Positions 10,984 to 21,408 of a stretch of DNA of 64,000 bases are shown here, piece after piece. The notes below the pieces were generated by a model that had not been told where the DNA came from, searched no databases, and worked only from the letters and a program-made list of their open reading frames with translations. The stretch spans positions 115,114,666 to 115,178,665 of the forward strand of contig CM056576.1 of assembly GCA_029721435.1 (NCBI GenBank), in the 5' to 3' direction. Numbering within the stretch: position 1 is the first letter of the stretch; the number at the start of each line of letters is the position of its first letter. Made by a program: the position numbers and the translations under genes. Source of the stretch: Gymnothorax reevesii (lineage: Eukaryota; Chordata; Actinopteri; Anguilliformes; Muraenidae).

Positions 10984-11505
10984 GGCTGCAGGGCACAGTA
11001 GTACAGAGCAGAGTCTGTCACTTCAGCTGAGGAGATCTCCAGATCCAAAAGTTTGTCCTGTTTATCATGTTTCACTGTGAACCGCTTCTGCGTCTTTTCC
11101 ACAGAACCAAAATAGATGAGAATGAGGAATTCAGGTTTGGATCCAGTTTACTGCTGATACCACTGAGAACTGTTCAGATTAACAGCTGAGTAAGTGCATG
11201 ACAGAGTAACACTGCTGCCAGCCAGCACGTGTTCTTCTTTTGATCTGGATTCTAGTATTTTATCCTTTCCAAGGCTATTACCTGGGGACAAAAAAAATGC
11301 TTTTTGAAAACGTTAACTATAATATGTAACATTAAAGGAGCCAGCTGTCAGTTTTATTGATTTATATTGATCCATTATTCAATTAAATTTTCACATTCAA
11401 TTTTACTGGGATATTCACCAAAACTGGAAGAGCAACAGAGACAAGTGACAATTTTCCACTAACCAGCCATTGTTGAGAACAGAAGACATAAGCTGAGAGC
11501 ATCAT
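10984..11505 (-). pseudogene. T-cell receptor V segment A2, pseudogene
   Basis: Family A V segment; V exon 10984-11281, leader exon 11464-11505. The V exon is open from NSLGKDKILESRSKEEH through VTLSCTYSAVNLNSSQWYQQ, then hits TAA where A3 has TAT (QQY). It is open again from TGSKPEF to ALYYCALQ. The leader is 42 bp against 43 in A3: one base is missing after ATGATGCT, so the signal peptide is frameshifted into MMLSAYVFCSQQWL and splices out of phase. The donor is GTTAGT. With the altered RSS heptamer, three separate lesions exist. Its promoter still has a perfect octamer (11627-11634) and a CTCCTCCCACT box (11607-11617). Confidence 0.92.
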
Positions 11506-11626
11506 GATGTTAAAAGGTGACACTTCCTTTGTGCACTGCCAGAAAAGAATATGTCCTCTCTGACTGCCCTGCATAGTTTTCTTTTCTTTTTTTTTTTTTA
11601 TTGAAACTCCTCCCACTCAATGGCTA

Positions 11627-11634
11627 ATTTGCAT
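11627..11634 (-). promoter_or_regulatory. octamer ATGCAAAT upstream of A2
   Basis: Perfect immunoglobulin-type octamer in the gene's orientation, 122 bp above the leader ATG. It is matched at the same spacing in A3. Confidence 0.7.
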
Positions 11635-12260
11635 CCTGTCTGGAATCAAATCATACACACTCCAGACTTCCATAGTTTAAAAAGAGAGTGAATGCTGTGT
11701 TTGTGTGGTCATACAGCACCAACAGATATACTGCTTTCATATTCATAGCATTATTTTATTGCAATAGTTCATATATTGGTCACATATTCCGTTGAGGGAC
11801 AGTGAATTATAAACAACAGCTGTATTTAACTGCCCTTAAGGCAAGTTACATCGGGAACATTGCACAGCGTTACTGCAGAGCTGAATTATTTTTTCAATGC
11901 TCCTTTGAGGTTTTACCGATATACTTCACCGGGTATTTATTGTACGGCTGTAATCTATCATTTATAGTTAACTCTGATTTATTTATTCATTTATTTATTG
12001 TTATAACTTTTCAGTAATAACCAGAAACCTAAAAAAAAAAAAAAAACTTAAAGATAAGACAATATACCATTAAGAAGAAAAAAGGAATCTTATTACTATA
12101 CTTGCACCGCAAAATGAATGTCATTTTTTTTAAAATACATTGCAGGTGCATTGGACTGGGGCCAAATATGCACATAACATTGATAGGGATTTCCTGTAGA
12201 ATCTTTATCAGCCTTTAGGTTATGATTAAAAACCCTCTTCAAAGCTGCAGAATCCTTGCA

Positions 12261-12298
12261 GGTTTTTGTAAGGGAATTGGCATTAATTTATCACTGTG
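12261..12298 (-). other. RSS of B2
   Basis: Consensus heptamer CACAGTG (12292-12298), 22-bp spacer, consensus nonamer ACAAAAACC (12261-12269). Confidence 0.95.
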
Positions 12299-12741
12299 CG
12301 ACGCCACATAGCACAGTGATACACTGCGGAGTCTTCTGGAGTTAATCTTGAAATAGTCAGATCTGTTTTTCCACTGGATTCGTCACCAGTTGCGTCAAAT
12401 CGATCGTTGGCAAAATTGGATGTGCCAGCCCTATACCCCCTGTGCAGTATATACTGAAGAGCTGACCCAGGGTACTGACGGTACCAGTAGAAAGTATAGC
12501 CATAGCCTGAGCCGCCTGCGGTGAAGGTACAGTGCATGGAGACTTGTTGTTCTTCAGTCATGTTCAGTACTCTAACTTCTCCAGAGGAAATGGCTGAAAG
12601 GAATAAACAAAGAAAGAAATAATTAACCATTAAGTAATCAAAATAAGGTTCAGCAACAAGCAAAAACATATTTTCTTTGCTGGTCATGAAAGATGACTTA
12701 CAAAATGTAACTGTTAGTACCAGCCCAGCAAAAAACTCCAT
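12299..12741 (-). CDS. T-cell receptor V segment B2
   Basis: Leader exon 12702-12741 (MEFFAGLVLTVTF plus one base, donor GTAAGT) and V exon 12299-12593 (acceptor TTTCAG). The V domain runs SISSGEVRVLNMTEEQQ, first Cys in VSMHCTF, FYWYRQYPGSALQYILHRGY, RFDATGDESSGKTDLTIS, SAVYHCAMWR. It differs from B1 mainly in CDR1 (TAGGSGYGYT against STGSTGFGYT) and CDR2 (YRAGTSN against YLSGTSN), which is where antigen contact is expected. Exons, splice sites and RSS are intact. A box AGTGGGAGGAG lies at 12813-12823. Confidence 0.93.
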
Positions 12742-12823
12742 TTTGGGATTTGGGTCATGAGAGGAGAGAGAACCTGAGGCAGAATTTGTGCTTTTGTATG
12801 GCTGTGAGGATGAGTGGGAGGAG

Positions 12824-13644
12824 CAACAGTGCCCTTCATTAATTATCTTATTTTGTCGATACATTTGTGTTTTACAATGATAATACCATCCTTGACAATG
12901 ATTTATCTGCCATTTAATGTTGTCATCTCATATTCATTTCATATTGATTGTAAATACTAAACTGAATGACATAGAAATAGGACATCAATCAGACACATCT
13001 AAAGACACATTTAAACACTTATTCACATTCAAATCTGCCTTGACAACCACCCTGTACCATTCTTCTAAGAGGGATAAGTAAACAATTACTCAAATTTGTA
13101 CTCGTCGTCAAGTCAGTTGAAGTTTCAGGCATTTTTGCATTTTAACCATATCAGTCACGTTTTAACTGTAATATGCAGTTTGTATTCATTTGAATTGTAA
13201 ATTTTTTTCCAGCATTGCTATGTTTTATGTCAAAAATATAAACAATGCATGAAGGCATGCACGTTTGATATGGTATAGGTATGATGACATGCTTCTTTTT
13301 TCTGGTGAAACATGCAGAAAAAAATATTTTTCAGCACCATGGGAGGGGGTGGAGCACCATAAAGCCATGGGAGGGGGAATAATATCATAAACCTCAATTC
13401 TCAGGTCAGAAAGGGCTGTGCATCATTCTTCTGCACTCATAACATTCATTTCAGAATTCATGATAAAACATAGGTAGAGGCCATTGGAGTGTGCCCAGCA
13501 AAACAGGAACAATTGGATCCTCAGTTCTCCAGAAAGTCCTTCAAACACAAATTTTCAAAAAAAATAAAAACTATAAAGTAGAGAAGGAAAAGCATTACAT
13601 ACCTTCTATTTGCACAGTTGGCTGTTTAGTTCACCCCAACGATA
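12824..13644. other. B2 upstream flank
   Basis: Contains a block of about 330 bp (12842-13170) absent from the B1 flank, then text shared with 4500-4800. From about 13500 the text matches 30600-30840, the start of the second C-D-E-F cassette. Confidence 0.55.
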
Positions 13645-13652
13645 CGTAAGTG

Positions 13653-14634
13653 AAGTGTCGGGCGGTGGACAGAAAACTGGGGGGGGCGGAAAACATCCCT
13701 CGAAATGGATGACATTAGTGACCCGATTTCAAGATTTCAAGTATTATTCTTGGTCAACATGTTGGTTCCCCTTATAATCAAATATTTAGGCGAGTGAATA
13801 ATAAATTCTATAAAATGTTTAATTCACATGCCTTAATAGGCAAAAAAAAAAAAAACCACTGCGGATTTTCTGTTTTCTCTCCGTTTACACGTGGCCGGCT
13901 ATTTTCATAAACATACATTCACCGTCTCCGTTTTCAAAAGTAATATCATGCACACGTATCAGTTTTCAGAAAAGTTTTCGTTTACACGTAACCGTATATA
14001 TATGCCGTCAAGAGCATATCAAACCTGTAGGTGGCAGTGTAACGATAAGACCAAGCCCATGTTAGCCAATCAGAATGAAAATCCCGAAAACAGCAACAAA
14101 AGAAACGAATCCAATCACTTCAGCCAAAAGAAAATGTAAATATTGGTCGCACTTTTGGCGCCGGTGCTAGTTCTGGTGCATACTGTGACTCGGCTACCAA
14201 AAGCTCAGTTTTTCTCAATTTTCATGCAAACGTACTACCAAAGTTTTCCAAAATCTCCACTCTGGCCGTAGTTTTTAGAAAGAATCGTTTTCAGAGGCGA
14301 ATTCTCCGTTTGCGTGTAAACAAAGGGCACAAACGCAGGGAAATGTCTCCGTTTGTCAAAATAACTGTGTACGTATAAACTTGGTCACTTCCTAAGCAAG
14401 CCGTCAAACCTGTGCGTAATGATTGTTTAATTGAAAAAGAATGAAATGCGCTCTTTTTTGCGTTCGATTGGTGCGTTTGATTTCTCGTCTTAACGAAGAC
14501 AATTAGCTACACCTGAGCGGGGAGAGTTCAAGTGTCTTTTACCAGGGAAATTGACTGAAAACAGATCAAGACTAATAAGCAGTTTAAAGACATGTTTATC
14601 ACCCTTCTTGTTCTCTGTCCACCGCCTGCCACTG
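13653..14634. mobile_element. hAT MITE, 982 bp, TSD CGTAAGTG
   Basis: Ends are AAGTGTCGGGCGGTGGACAG and the inverse of CAGTGGCAGGCGGTGGACAG. Exact 8-bp direct copies CGTAAGTG flank it (13645-13652, 14635-14642). An 8-bp duplication with CAGTG ends is typical of hAT transposons. The paralogous flank at 30835-30850 is unoccupied. Relative to its sister at 17476-17945 it carries about 510 extra bp (about 13870-14383), rich in CGTTTACACG/CGTGTAAAC motifs, probably a second nested element. No transposase. Confidence 0.85.
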
Positions 14635-14867
14635 CGTAAGTGTCAACACTGTTTTCTTTTTGTTTTTTTTTTCTATCTATATTGTCCCAATTATCAAGCT
14701 CATGTGGGCAAGGGGAAACATGCAAACTCCACAAAGGGTGGGCCAGCGTGAGACTGCAACTCAAGACAATTTTGGGTCCGGTGATCCTATATCATTTATT
14801 GAACTCATGAAGTGATTAAAAGCCATGTCTACTGTATTCACTGTGCCAGTCAGCTGAAATGCTAATA

Positions 14868-14950
14868 TTACCATTACATTATTGTCATTTAACATGCGCT
14901 CTTATCCAGAGCGACAGACAAACAAGTGCTTTAAATGGACAAGGAGAGCA
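14868..14950. repeat. teleost interspersed repeat fragment
   Basis: ATTACATTATTGTCATTTAA followed by CTCTTATCCAGAGCGACAG is a sequence common in fish genomes. The paralogous piece is at about 32186-32280, so it predates the cassette duplication. Confidence 0.6.
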
Positions 14951-15189
14951 TAGAGCATAAATCTTACGTTTGTATTTTCTGACGTTTAAATCGTAGCGTA
15001 CATGGACACTAGCTCTGCTGTGATTTATAATCCCTATGATATCTTAACCATAATCAAACTGTTTTTCTGGAAGTTGGGTGCGGGACTTTGACAAGCGATT
15101 TCGCTTCTCCCGCGATCCTTTCGGTCATGATACATGATACATGCTGTGTTGCGTTGAAATTGTCATGAAACGACTATACAATCATGCCG

Positions 15190-15194
<5 letters not shown>

Positions 15195-15222
<28 letters not shown>
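15195..15222. repeat. poly(A) run
   Basis: Twenty-eight consecutive A. Confidence 0.95.
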
Positions 15223-15226
<4 letters not shown>

Positions 15227-15814
15227 CCGATGAGGAGGTACCATATAAAAACAGCAGAAATTATAATACAAGGAAAGGACTTCAGACAGTTAAATACCTG
15301 TGGAGGAAAATCAAATAATCAGTTAAAAAAACAAACAAAAAAAAGAAAGAAAAAAAGGAGGCAAAACGCCATTCCATCAATATCTAAGCCTAGTACCAAA
15401 TATAACATCAGGTTACAGGGAGAGGTAAAATCTGAACAGGGGCGCCTTCAGGCTACGCTTGGCGGTCAGCCTCTCTGCTGGCGCTTGGCGGTCAGCCTCT
15501 CTGCTGTCCTGACCTCTGTAAGAAGCTCAATCCGCCATGTGGGAGCCAGAACAGGCCAGAGACGTCACTGGACAGCACCAGAACAGAGTGAGGGAAGTGC
15601 CTGTCAACCAGCTGTGGCAGAACCGAATGTTCTGGCAGGTTAATTGGGTTTGATGATCTTGTGATTACCATTTACCTGACTATGAAGATCAATTGAGTGT
15701 CTCATGATGATGATCACAAGCACTGTATTGCTATTTTCTTCATTATGGGCTAAAACTATGACATTACTTCGCTGGTATTACTCTTTGGTTTCCATCATGT
15801 TTCTTGTCTGGCCA
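15223..15814. other. family C 3' flank
   Basis: Text at about 15440-15650 (CTGTCCTGACCTCTGT, GAGGGAAGTGCC, CAACCAGCTGTGG) recurs at 32480-32640 and 53470-53640, always beyond a family C RSS. Long frames on both strands are conserved only because the DNA is duplicated. No function assigned. Confidence 0.55.
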
Positions 15815-15854
15815 AGTTTATGGACTGAGTTTATATGAGTTTCCTGTCACTGAG

Positions 15855-16144
15855 GGCCGCAGGGCACAGTAGGACAGACTCTTCCACTTTTGCAGATGAA
15901 AGCTCCAGATGCACTAAGTTGTTTGCTTTTTTGTGTTTGATGGTAAACCCAGCTTTTTTCTCTTCGTCTTTATTTCCGAAGCTGAGGATGATGAATTCAG
16001 GTTTTAGACTGGTCTATTGGCCATACCTTAGAAGAGTATCTCCAGTGCTATAACCAGTGTAGTTGCATGACAGTGTAACACTGCTGCCCTCCAAGGCTTG
16101 TACATCATTATCTGTTGATTTAATTCCATACTGAAAACTACTTC
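15855..16144 (-). pseudogene. T-cell receptor V segment C1, pseudogene
   Basis: Family C V exon with four independent faults. Framework-2 Trp is AGG (Arg) and the codon after GQ is TAG. Five bases are missing just before the last Cys (near 15870), destroying DSALYYC. The RSS is degenerate (heptamer CTCAGTG at 15848-15854, nonamer region CCATAAACT at 15815-15823). The leader exon is gone: flank text GCAGAATGCACTTA at about 16485 runs straight into CACCTCCACTCTGAC, where C3 has about 80 bp holding the leader. The remaining domain (VQALEGSSVTLSCNYTGYST) is clearly family C. The promoter box CTCCTCCCACT survives at 16530-16540. Confidence 0.92.
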
Positions 16145-16870
16145 CTGCAAATGAAAATATTGATTTATATCATTTGTTGAATATTGAAGTCAGTAGTTTA
16201 TAATGAAAATTATTATCCCATTAGTGGGGATTTTTACCGAAATGCTTTTTTCTGTCCAAATATTCACATTTTTGTTGTATTTTACTCCTATATTATAAGT
16301 CCATGTAATACACATTGTAGATTCTTTTAAATTAATTATTTTTCATTATTTTATACTGCTATCTTGTCAGTCTGTGTAATATGCCTTGTAGAATTTCTGT
16401 TTGGCAACCATGTTGAAAATAAACATACTGAGGTAGAGCTTTGACTGAAACTGCTTCAAAGATAAAATATTTGCAGAATGCACTTATGCACCTCCACTCT
16501 GACTCCCTCTGCAAATATTTAACAGGAAACTCCTCCCACTCACTGACAAATTGGCTCTTCCCCAAACACAAAATATAATTTAGGATCAGACCGTTCCAGA
16601 TTTATTGAAGAACAAAATGATTCGATTTTTTTTCTTTGTACGATATTAAAACTGTAATTCCATGCTCAAGTGCCCGTTATCAGAATTTGGCCATCAGGTC
16701 AATTGAATAAATTAAGTTTTGCATGACAGTTAAACAAAATTGGGTCGAATCTAGAATATAGCTCGGTCATTTTGTGATTAATCTGCAAAATGTTGGCCGG
16801 CCATGGAGTTGGACCAGACTTAGGGTTATGCCTATATCTGCTAATATCAAAATTACACACAGCCGAATGC

Positions 16871-16872
16871 AG

Positions 16873-16903
<31 letters not shown>

Positions 16904-16932
16904 CACGAACACACTCACACGCACACACACCC

Positions 16933-16992
<60 letters not shown>
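16871..16992. repeat. (CA)n microsatellite
   Basis: Long CA dinucleotide tract, interrupted near 16902-16940. Similar tracts occur at 34251-34290, 50191-50234 and 54737-54810, each between a C or D segment and family D 3' flank, so the tract was copied with the cassette. Confidence 0.95.
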
Positions 16993-16999
16993 TTTATTT

Positions 17000-17467
17000 A
17001 AGATGTTTTTCGATACTTCCAGCCCCTACTTGATGCAGGGACAGAGAGAGCTACACTGTGGGAAAGCACAACATCATGAAACAATGACATCATCAATGAT
17101 ATAAAACCATTGCAGCACGTCATTTCATTGATTCATGTTCCCAAATCAATGAATGAATATCAGATGCACAGTGAATATCATTCTGTGCTTCATCCCTTTC
17201 ACACCATCTAATCATTGGTCCTCAGAAAAAAATTCTCCAATAAGAAACTGCATGAAGATTAGAGAGCTTGTTCTTTTTTTTCTCAAGCCGTTAATTAACA
17301 AATAATCTATGTTTCAATATGGACATTTAAAATGCCAGGGTAAGTATACCAAAGTGTCATACACCTGGCAGCAACAGTGATTTTCAAAATGATATGTACA
17401 TATGCACATAATGTTCATTGATAACTAAAAAACATATCCTTATATAAATGATTATTATAAAATCTTG
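17000..17467. other. family D 3' flank
   Basis: Contains AAACAATGACATC and GTGATTTTCAAAATGATA, found beyond every family D segment (23.1-23.6, 34.4-34.97, 38.7-40.08, 50.24-50.34, 54.9-55.4 kb). Non-coding. Confidence 0.7.
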
Positions 17468-17475
17468 CTTGTCAG

Positions 17476-17945
17476 CAGTGGCGGGCAGTGGACAGAGAAC
17501 AAGGAGGGTGATAAACATGTCTTTTAACTGCTTATTAGTCTTGATCTGTATTCAGTCAATCTCCCTGGTAAAAGACACTTGAATTCTCCCCACTCAGGTG
17601 TTGCTAATTGTCTTTGTTTAGACGAGAAACCAAATGCATCAGTTGAACGCAAAAAAGAGCGCATTTCAATCCTTTTCCATTGAACAATCATTATGCACAG
17701 GTTTGACGACTTTCTTAGGATGTGACAGATTTAACTCAGGAAATCCACAGTGGTCTTTTACGTGAAGAGTTGCTTCTTAAGGGTTGTCAATTAAATATTT
17801 TATAGAATTTATTATTCACTCGCCTAAACATTTCATTATAAGGGAAACTAACAACTTGACCAAGAACAATGATGGAAACAGGGTCACATATGTTTCAAAG
17901 GGATGTTTACCGCCCCCTCGGTTTTTCGCCTACCGCCCGCCACTG
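17476..17945. mobile_element. hAT MITE, 470 bp, TSD CTTGTCAG/CTTGTTAG
   Basis: Inverted relative to the 13653 copy. Ends CAGTGGCGGGCAGTGGACAG and the inverse of CAGTGGCGGGCGGTAGGCG. Direct repeats at 17468-17475 and 17946-17953 match at 7 of 8 positions. Other D segments (23.6, 40.1, 55.4 kb) keep the unoccupied site TCTTGCTTGTTAGT. It lies 19 bp beyond the D1 nonamer. Confidence 0.88.
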
Positions 17946-17964
17946 CTTGTTAGTCTCTTTGTGA

Positions 17965-18002
17965 GGTTTTTGTAGAGAGTTGATGGGTTTCCTGTCACTG
18001 TG
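17965..18002 (-). other. RSS of D1
   Basis: Consensus heptamer CACAGTG (17996-18002), spacer 22, consensus nonamer ACAAAAACC (17965-17973). Confidence 0.95.
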
Positions 18003-18542
18003 GGCTCCAGGGCACAGTAGTACAGTGCAGAGTCTGTCAGTGCAGCAGAGGAGATCTCCAGATCCACACGCTTGATGTTCTTATCATGTTTCACAGTGAA
18101 CCTCTTATCCGTCTTTTCTGCAGGTCCTCGAGGGATGAGGATGAGGAATTCTGGTTGGGATCCAGGATACTGCCGATACCACTGAAGACTGTACACATCA
18201 GCAGATGAGTAGGTGCATGACAGATTAACACTGCTGCCAGCCAGAATATGCTCTTCCTTAGATGTGGCAGTAATTGTATCCTGTCCAAGGCCATTACCTG
18301 GTGGGCAAAATTATTTTTTCCCTGAATTGAAAGTAATATGTGAAATTCAGAGTGCTAAGTGTTGTTCCTTGTAATTTGTGTTCATTAAAAATACAATAAA
18401 TTTTCATGTTGACTTTTAATCATGAATAATTTAATAATGAGACATTCCTCAAAATTATATGAGCACTACAGATAAGAGATGCAAGTAGCCACTTACCAAA
18501 CACTGCTGACAATAGAAGAAACAAACAGGGCAGTTTCATCAT
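18003..18542 (-). CDS. T-cell receptor V segment D1
   Basis: Leader exon 18497-18542 encodes MMKLPCLFLLLSAVF plus one base, donor GTAAGT. V exon 18003-18297 is open throughout: NGLGQDTITATSKEEHILAG, first Cys in SVNLSCTYSSADVYS, LQWYRQYPGSQPEFLIL, RFTVKHDKNIKRVDLEISS, DSALYYCALEP. CALEP, with the heptamer as the next bases, is the usual germline end of teleost TCR alpha V segments. No ATG begins the V exon, so the leader splice decides the start. The promoter box CTCCTCCCACT is at 18625-18635. Intact and probably usable; a MITE lies just beyond its RSS. Confidence 0.93.
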
Positions 18543-18639
18543 AGCAGTTGTAAAGAAACAGACTTCAAGTGCAGCTAGTTCTGAAAAAGTCTTTTCTGAC
18601 TCCGCTGCACAGTTTAACAAGAAACTCCTCCCACTAACT

Positions 18640-19447
18640 GACAGCAATGCTCCTCCCCTGGACACAAAGTTTTAAAATAAAAGAGATTATTTTGTGGAAG
18701 TCATATACAGCACAAACAGATATATAGCTTTAGAATTTAATGTATCATTTGATTGCGAATTGTTCATATATTGGGCACATACTCTGTACACTTCCATCCA
18801 GTTTTCACTAGGATACGGCATGGACCTAGGCACAGACACAGATGGAGGGTTATCAACTGAATCTTGTTATCACAGTAATTAGACAGAGTTTAAAACCAGG
18901 CAGGCAGAACGCAGCACATAATCACATTCCAAACTGGTAGACAGAGATTACAGGAGCTCTTGATCTGGCAGGCAAAAGTCAGAAACAGGACAGATACTGC
19001 GATGCTGATTGACACACTATAATAACCAAACTTTACAGTCTTATAGCCAAATCAGAGCAGTGTATCATAAGCAATCAATGGTAACCACCTGCCAAGACCC
19101 AGGTCATTGTGAACTTGGTGGTAATGTGACTGCATAGTAAGACATGGTCATTGTCATATACTGCAAATACACCGTATACTACCATGCGGAATAAAACTTT
19201 TTCTAAGTAGCAGTTTTCTAAATGAGGTAAGCTGTATACATAAGTACAGTGGGTAGTAGGCTTAATAAGTTGATAAAATTTTGAACATGGCCATTCTTGC
19301 CTTTATCAGGGTCCTGGAATCAACACTTCAGGCCCAGAGCATAAATCCAAACTCAAGACAAAAAAGTTTCAAAATTAGTAGTTTTTTTTTTTTTTTTCAC
19401 TCCAAAACCTTAAAAATTCAAAATAAGTTTCTCTGACTAGTGGCAAC
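18640..19447. other. family D upstream flank
   Basis: Shared with 24300-25060, 40800-41410, 51060-51800 and 56105-57030. Marks the D duplication unit. No gene. Confidence 0.65.
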
Positions 19448-19961
19448 TGTTGGTGGAATTCAGTCAAGAATTCATTATTATTGCTTATTTGGTTATTAAT
19501 TGTTTATCCTTGCTTGCTCTTGATTTAGTATTGATTTACTTGTTTATTCAGTCATTAAGTGTTCATCCTTACTTGTCCTCGAGTGCGTGATTGCAACTTT
19601 TATTTTCTAGCTTGTTCCTATGCAGACGCATCATGACGTGTGTTACTGAAACAGTGTGTTCCTTCTGAGCCTAGAGTGTTTTAGATAAGACCTGAGGTAA
19701 TGTAAATTTCTGCGGGGGGAGAAACTTTTTAGGATTACTGCAGCCAGACTTACGTGGGATGCGCACGCACACAGCTGACGCAGAGGGCGTTCATCATGAC
19801 ATTCTGCTTTTACATATATCCAAAGCAAAGGAGAGATTCCTTTGTCTTTTTTCTTGCCATAACAAAGACCTTATGTGGCACATAGTAAAATGGATCTTAT
19901 ATACTCTCATCTTGTCTCATTGTGATATCTTTCAGGAATGAAAATTAAAATTCGCACAACA
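19448..19961 (+). repeat. 5' LTR of endogenous retrovirus
   Basis: Starts TGTTGG and ends CAACA, the TG..CA inverted ends of an LTR, 514 bp. The start coincides with the point where family D flank homology stops (compare 51780-51850). A possible TATA element TTATATAC lies at about 19893. It is followed at once by a primer-binding site. No second LTR was seen in the window. Confidence 0.78.
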
Positions 19962-19962
19962 T

Positions 19963-19983
19963 TGGGGGCTCGTTTCCGGAATT
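19963..19983 (+). other. retroviral primer-binding site, tRNA-Pro type
   Basis: TGGGGGCTCGT followed by TTCCGGAAT. The first 11 bases equal the complement of the tRNA-Pro 3' end used by many retroviruses; the rest is mutated. Confidence 0.75.
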
Positions 19984-20219
19984 CCAATACCTCACCTTCC
20001 CACCCTGGAGAATTGGCGCTGACTGAAAACTATGCGCACGGTCGTCTAGGAGATGTTAAACAAAGACCTCAGCCCGGGGCGACTGTGAAGGCCCTTTTGG
20101 GTGCGTCGGAGGGCAGAAACGGGAGTTTCTCCAAAGATTTTGTGTGTGGAGGAGCGGGTGAGTGACAATTTTTACTGAATTTGACTTTATTGCTGTGAGA
20201 CAGAGAGAGTAAAACTTAA

Positions 20220-20740
20220 ATGGGGAAAACTAATAGTAAAGGGGGATGTTGTTGTACCTGTTGTAAGTTTTGTTGTGTGACAGATGACTTGAATTTGACT
20301 GTGACTGATGAGTTTGTAGTATGTCGCCATAATGGTTCAGGGAATCATTGTGGGTTTGTGACTGAGGCTTGTATAGAATATCGGCATAATGGTTCCGGCA
20401 TGTGGGAATCATTGTAGGTAAAGGAATTTGGGTTTATTAAACAGCTGAGGCCTGCGCATGCAAGTAAACTTGTGAGTGATATAATGAAGCGGGCGGGTGA
20501 TGAAAAAAAACTGTTGAAAAAGTTTGGCTATGAGGCAGCACTTCAGTGGCATGAAGAAGCTGAGTAACAGCAATCTAAGTGGCAAAGTGAAAAGGGCAAA
20601 GCCCAAGGCCATAGGCGCGGTCGTAGCCGTAGGGCAAACGGACCGCCTGGGTGTAATCAAGCTTGTTTTGTATGTAGGAAAAACAGACATATCACTCAAA
20701 ATTGCCCGAATTGGGCTCAGCAATCAAGAACAAGAATATA
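20220..20740 (+). pseudogene. endogenous retrovirus gag fragments
   Basis: Broken gag region 260 bp after the primer-binding site. A frame at 20220 opens MGKTNSK, with Gly at position 2 as in myristoylated matrix proteins, and soon stops. A second frame (about 20430-20740) has a basic Arg-rich stretch followed by a nucleocapsid zinc knuckle of the form C-X2-C-X4-H-X4-C (20661-20700). A TAA interrupts it upstream of the knuckle (about 20566). Protease, polymerase and envelope were not recognised before similarity ends. An inactive, 3'-truncated provirus relic; LTR plus tRNA-Pro site suggest a gamma/epsilon-like lineage, which is inference. Confidence 0.78.
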
Positions 20741-21408
20741 ATTTAGCATGACTAATCGTCCCAGAGAAGGGGTTAATAAGGGCAGCACCAACGAGTGCTT
20801 TGAAAACGTTGATAGTAAACGAGACACCAATTTATAACTGGAATAACGGTACAATGGAATTTACATGGCATAGGAGTTCGTCTCATGGGGAAACCAATTA
20901 AATGCTATTGAAATAAGGCGTTGTCTGCGTATGTTATCTAAGCAGGTCAAAAGAAAATTAGAGCCTTGGCAGGGCGAGACGTTAAGGCGTGACGTTTTGC
21001 CTACTTGCTCCTACGGGCACGTGCTTCCCAAATCTACTTGGCCCATCTAAATTCCTACTTGCCCTGTCTAGGAGGTACTTTTTCTGGCTCTCACACATTT
21101 TGCTCACAAACATACTTAGAACTAAAATCCATAGCCTGTCAACAGTGGAAAGCAATACACAACACTTATTTGTCATGAAAACTGTATTTATTAGCTATGT
21201 GTTAGCCCACTGAAAATTATAACTTAAACAGATCAGAGCAATGTGAAAGCTTGCCAGCACGTCGAAATCAACCAATTCAGTTTTCTTTTTTGATTAAAAA
21301 TGTCTTCCCCAAAACTACATATTGCCCCAGAATGACATATTTTAAAGTACTATTTCATAGTTGCACCCTGCAATTGACAGTTAGACCCTCCTTGCCCTCT
21401 CTGAGCAG
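20741..21408. other. unassigned, possible retroviral or hAT remnants
   Basis: Between gag and the hAT relic. No domain recognised in any frame. Confidence 0.3.

Noticed and set aside
16774..17104. Long frames over the CA repeat on both strands
   Set aside because: Translation of a dinucleotide microsatellite (poly His-Thr or Cys-Val).
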